Positions 12,511 to 14,272 of a stretch of DNA of 14,272 bases are shown piece after piece (position 1 is the stretch's first letter; each line of letters starts with the position of its first letter). The notes beneath the pieces are model-generated. The model was not told where the DNA came from. It saw only the letters and a program-made list of their open reading frames with translations, and did no database searches. Source of the DNA: Patescibacteria group bacterium. GTDB lineage: Bacteria; Patescibacteriota; Microgenomatia; Daviesbacterales; UBA10151. Position numbers and translations under genes: made by a program. The stretch covers positions 1-14,272 of the forward strand of contig JAHIUE010000088.1 of NCBI GenBank assembly GCA_018817205.1, written 5' to 3'.

Positions 12511-12540
12511 ATTCTACAAGACTCTGATACAATTATTCAA
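12511..12540 (-). promoter_or_regulatory. miaA promoter, leaderless
   Basis: On the minus strand TTGAAT (12540-12535, 4 of 6), 18-nt spacer, TAGAAT (12516-12511, 5 of 6), then 7 nt to the ATG at 12503. The -35 includes the first base of the start codon of the divergent gene. Confidence 0.5.
12528..12533 (+). promoter_or_regulatory. Putative -10 box of the FAD oxidoreductase gene
   Basis: TACAAT, six nt before the ATG at 12540, preceded by GA. The -35 region (GAACCA at 12504-12509) is weak. It faces the miaA promoter in a 36-bp gap, so the two cannot easily be used at once. Confidence 0.4.
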
Positions 12541-13766
12541 TGAGGATTGCAATAATAGGGGCGGGTTTTACCGGGCTTTCTACAGCTTACCGATTGCTGC
12601 AAAAAAGCCACCAAGTTATAATCTTTGAAAAAGAGCCTGATGTTGGAGGATTGGCGGCAGGTTTTACAAAAAATAACTGGGATTGGACTTTAGAAAAATC
12701 CTATCATCACATATTTACCAATGATTTCTCAATACTAAAATTGGCAAAGGATATTCATCAACCAATTATTATTCTAAAACCCAGGACAGATGTGTTTATA
12801 GACGGCCAAACTTTCCAATTTGATAACCCTTCATCTATTTTAAAATTCCCCTACCTGACATTTTTAGAAAGAGCCAGATTTGGTTTAGCTTTGGCCTATT
12901 TAAAATTCAATAGTAATTACAAACAATTTGAAAATACCAGGGCTTTATCTTGGCTCAGGCATACCATAGGCAAAAAAGCAACAAGTTTGATTTGGGAGCC
13001 TCTTTTTGCAGGGAAGTTCGAAAAATTTAAAGAAGATATTTCACTTACTTGGTTTTGGGCAAGGATAAAAAAAAGGACCTCATCTTTGGCTTACCCTATT
13101 GGAGGCTTTAAAGCTTTTACTGATAAATTATCCAACGAGATAAAAAAGCTGGGAGGAGAAATTTTACTAAAAACAGAAATAACAGATCTTGATAGCCTAC
13201 AGAAAAGTTTTGATAAAATAATTGTAACTTTACCTACACCTATGTTCCTAAAAATTACCGGTAATCTGCCCAAGGATTATGTCAAAAAGCTCTCTTCTAT
13301 TCACCATCTTTCCGCATTAACTTTAATACTTGTCTTAAAAGAACCTTTTTTAAAAAACACATACTGGTTAAATATCACCGATAAATCTTATCCATTCTTA
13401 GCTCTAGTCGAACACACTAATTTTATGGATCCTAACCATTATGGAGGAACTCATATTTTGTATATTGGTAACTATTTACCCCCGAATCATCCCTATCTTA
13501 AAATGTCCACAGAAGAACTTCTAAAAATTTATGCGCCATACCTTAAAAAAATTAACCCTAACTATAGCCTGCCGCCTGTTGCCTGTTACCTTTTCTCTCA
13601 GCCCTTTGCCCAACCGGTTGTAACAGTAGGCTATCAAAAATTCATCCCCACCTTTGAAACTCCTCTAAAAAATGTCTTTCTTGCCAATATGGATATGGTA
13701 TATCCCTGGGACAGGGGGATTAATTATGCTGTTGAAATGGGAAAAAATGTAGTGAAACTTATTTAA
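12540..13766 (+). CDS. FAD-dependent oxidoreductase, protoporphyrinogen oxidase-like/UGM-like
   Basis: 408-aa flavoprotein. The N-terminal Rossmann fold shows GAGFTG (7-12) and the acidic end of the second strand in FEKEPDVGGLAAGF (29-42), the standard ADP-ribose binding of the NAD(P)-binding-8 / amino-oxidase superfamily. The C-terminal FAD contact is likely NVFLANMDMVYPWDRGINYA, where the DRGINYAVEMG piece resembles the closing motif of HemG/HpnE-type enzymes. Relatives include protoporphyrinogen oxidase, squalene-associated desaturases and UDP-galactopyranose mutase. No heme genes are seen here; the neighbour is a DUF2298 membrane protein, so a sugar- or isoprenoid-linked envelope role is more likely (inference). 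It is predicted leaderless from the TACAAT at 12528 and is probably co-transcribed with the next gene (15-nt gap). Confidence 0.88.
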   Translation: MRIAIIGAGFTGLSTAYRLLQKSHQVIIFEKEPDVGGLAAGFTKNNWDWTLEKSYHHIFTNDFSILKLAKDIHQPIIILKPRTDVFIDGQTFQFDNPSSILKFPYLTFLERARFGLALAYLKFNSNYKQFENTRALSWLRHTIGKKATSLIWEPLFAGKFEKFKEDISLTWFWARIKKRTSSLAYPIGGFKAFTDKLSNEIKKLGGEILLKTEITDLDSLQKSFDKIIVTLPTPMFLKITGNLPKDYVKKLSSIHHLSALTLILVLKEPFLKNTYWLNITDKSYPFLALVEHTNFMDPNHYGGTHILYIGNYLPPNHPYLKMSTEELLKIYAPYLKKINPNYSLPPVACYLFSQPFAQPVVTVGYQKFIPTFETPLKNVFLANMDMVYPWDRGINYAVEMGKNVVKLI

Positions 13767-13781
13767 AATATACAAGGAAAT

Positions 13782-14272
13782 ATGGCAATTTCTGATTTAA
13801 TTTTATTTTCGAATTGGTACTTGATCTTATTTTTTATCGGCTTAGTTTTTTTACCAACCACGGTTATTATTTTCTCTAGCTTTTTTGATAAAGGTTATGC
13901 ATTTTCCAAAGTCATCGGCATTATAACTATCAGTTTCCTAATCTGGCTTTTGGCAAGTCTTCATATATTAACTTTTTCTACGCTAAATATATTTTTGATT
14001 GTAATTGCCTCTATTATCTTCCACTTATTTTTACTGTTTAAGAAAAATCTTAAGGCGGTAATTCAAAATAATCTAAAAATATTTTTACTTGAAGAATTTA
14101 TTTTCGCCGCGGGTTTCATATTCTGGGTTTTTATCAGAGCCCACCAGCCGGATATTCACGGACTGGAAAAGTTTATGGACTTTGGGTTTGTAAATTCTAT
14201 TTTACGGTCGGATTATTTCCCACCAAAAGATATGTGGCTTACCCCTTTTACAATTAACTATTATTATTTCGG
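13782..14272 (+). CDS. DUF2298 (YYY) membrane protein, N-terminal part, cut by window end
   Basis: 163 codons visible with no stop; read directly from the sequence because it is open at the window edge. AAGGAAA at 13774-13780 serves the ATG at 13782. Four hydrophobic segments are visible: about 11-31, 43-66, 69-86 and 107-120. They are followed by the conserved loop that defines the family: HQPDIHGLEKFMDFGF and SDYFPPKDMWLTPFTINYYY, the source of the YYY name. Family members are large polytopic proteins (700 aa or more) related in architecture to lipid-linked-sugar glycosyltransferases, with no proven reaction. It lies 15 nt after the flavoprotein gene, which suggests a shared envelope pathway. 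Confidence 0.92.
   Translation, partial: MAISDLILFSNWYLILFFIGLVFLPTTVIIFSSFFDKGYAFSKVIGIITISFLIWLLASLHILTFSTLNIFLIVIASIIFHLFLLFKKNLKAVIQNNLKIFLLEEFIFAAGFIFWVFIRAHQPDIHGLEKFMDFGFVNSILRSDYFPPKDMWLTPFTINYYYF

Overview
The window looks like chromosomal DNA from a Patescibacteria/CPR organism, most likely of the Microgenomates (Woesebacteria-like) group. This is inference from gene content: a low-GC genome, very tight spacing, a compact RNase P RNA, a DUF2298 (YYY) membrane protein, DUF3048/DUF4446/DUF5679 proteins, a stand-alone 23S-IVP-type four-helix bundle gene, and small GC-rich palindromes scattered through genes. UGA is used as a stop (secD and the 106-aa small membrane protein end in TGA), so this is not a code-25 lineage.

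Layout. Bases 1-419 have no long gene. They hold two related hairpins (80-99, 394-414), a near-perfect promoter (226-255), a 33-codon hydrophobic micro-ORF that starts where transcription should start and ends in its own terminator (263-364), and a 24-bp palindrome. An orphan 68-aa ORF follows (420-626). recJ (minus) and a CCA-adding-type nucleotidyltransferase (plus) then diverge from a 23-bp gap. Next is a four-helix-bundle (S23/IVP) gene on the minus strand, bracketed by inverted arrays of 7-bp repeats.

From 9626 down to 3669 lies one long minus-strand gene string: DUF4446, DUF3048, winged-helix/nucleotidyltransferase-like protein, secD, a DPBB-like membrane-anchored protein, a 107-aa helical protein, secF, then the four-helix bundle gene. 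Most junctions overlap by 4-8 nt or are separated by a few bases. secD and secF, normally adjacent, are split by two genes translationally linked to them.

A divergent promoter region (9627-9743) separates this operon from a plus-strand pair: a 106-aa single-TM protein carrying an in-frame palindrome plus heptad repeat insertion, and a 45-aa DUF5679 zinc ribbon. The pair converges on rnpB (RNase P RNA, minus) through a shared bidirectional terminator. rnpB has its own consensus promoter inside the end of an AI-2E-type permease gene, which is coupled to miaA. miaA diverges from an FAD-dependent oxidoreductase gene followed by a DUF2298 membrane protein that runs off the window.

Common threads: (1) tRNA maturation genes (rnpB, the CCA-adding enzyme, miaA) are spread over the window; (2) several first genes of transcription units have a -10 box 5-8 nt before ATG, which predicts leaderless mRNAs, whereas the wHTH gene inside the operon and the DUF5679 gene have strong Shine-Dalgarno sites; (3) short palindromes and heptad arrays have entered coding sequences and even the P3 helix of RNase P RNA. 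All functional calls come from reading motifs by eye; no database search was possible.
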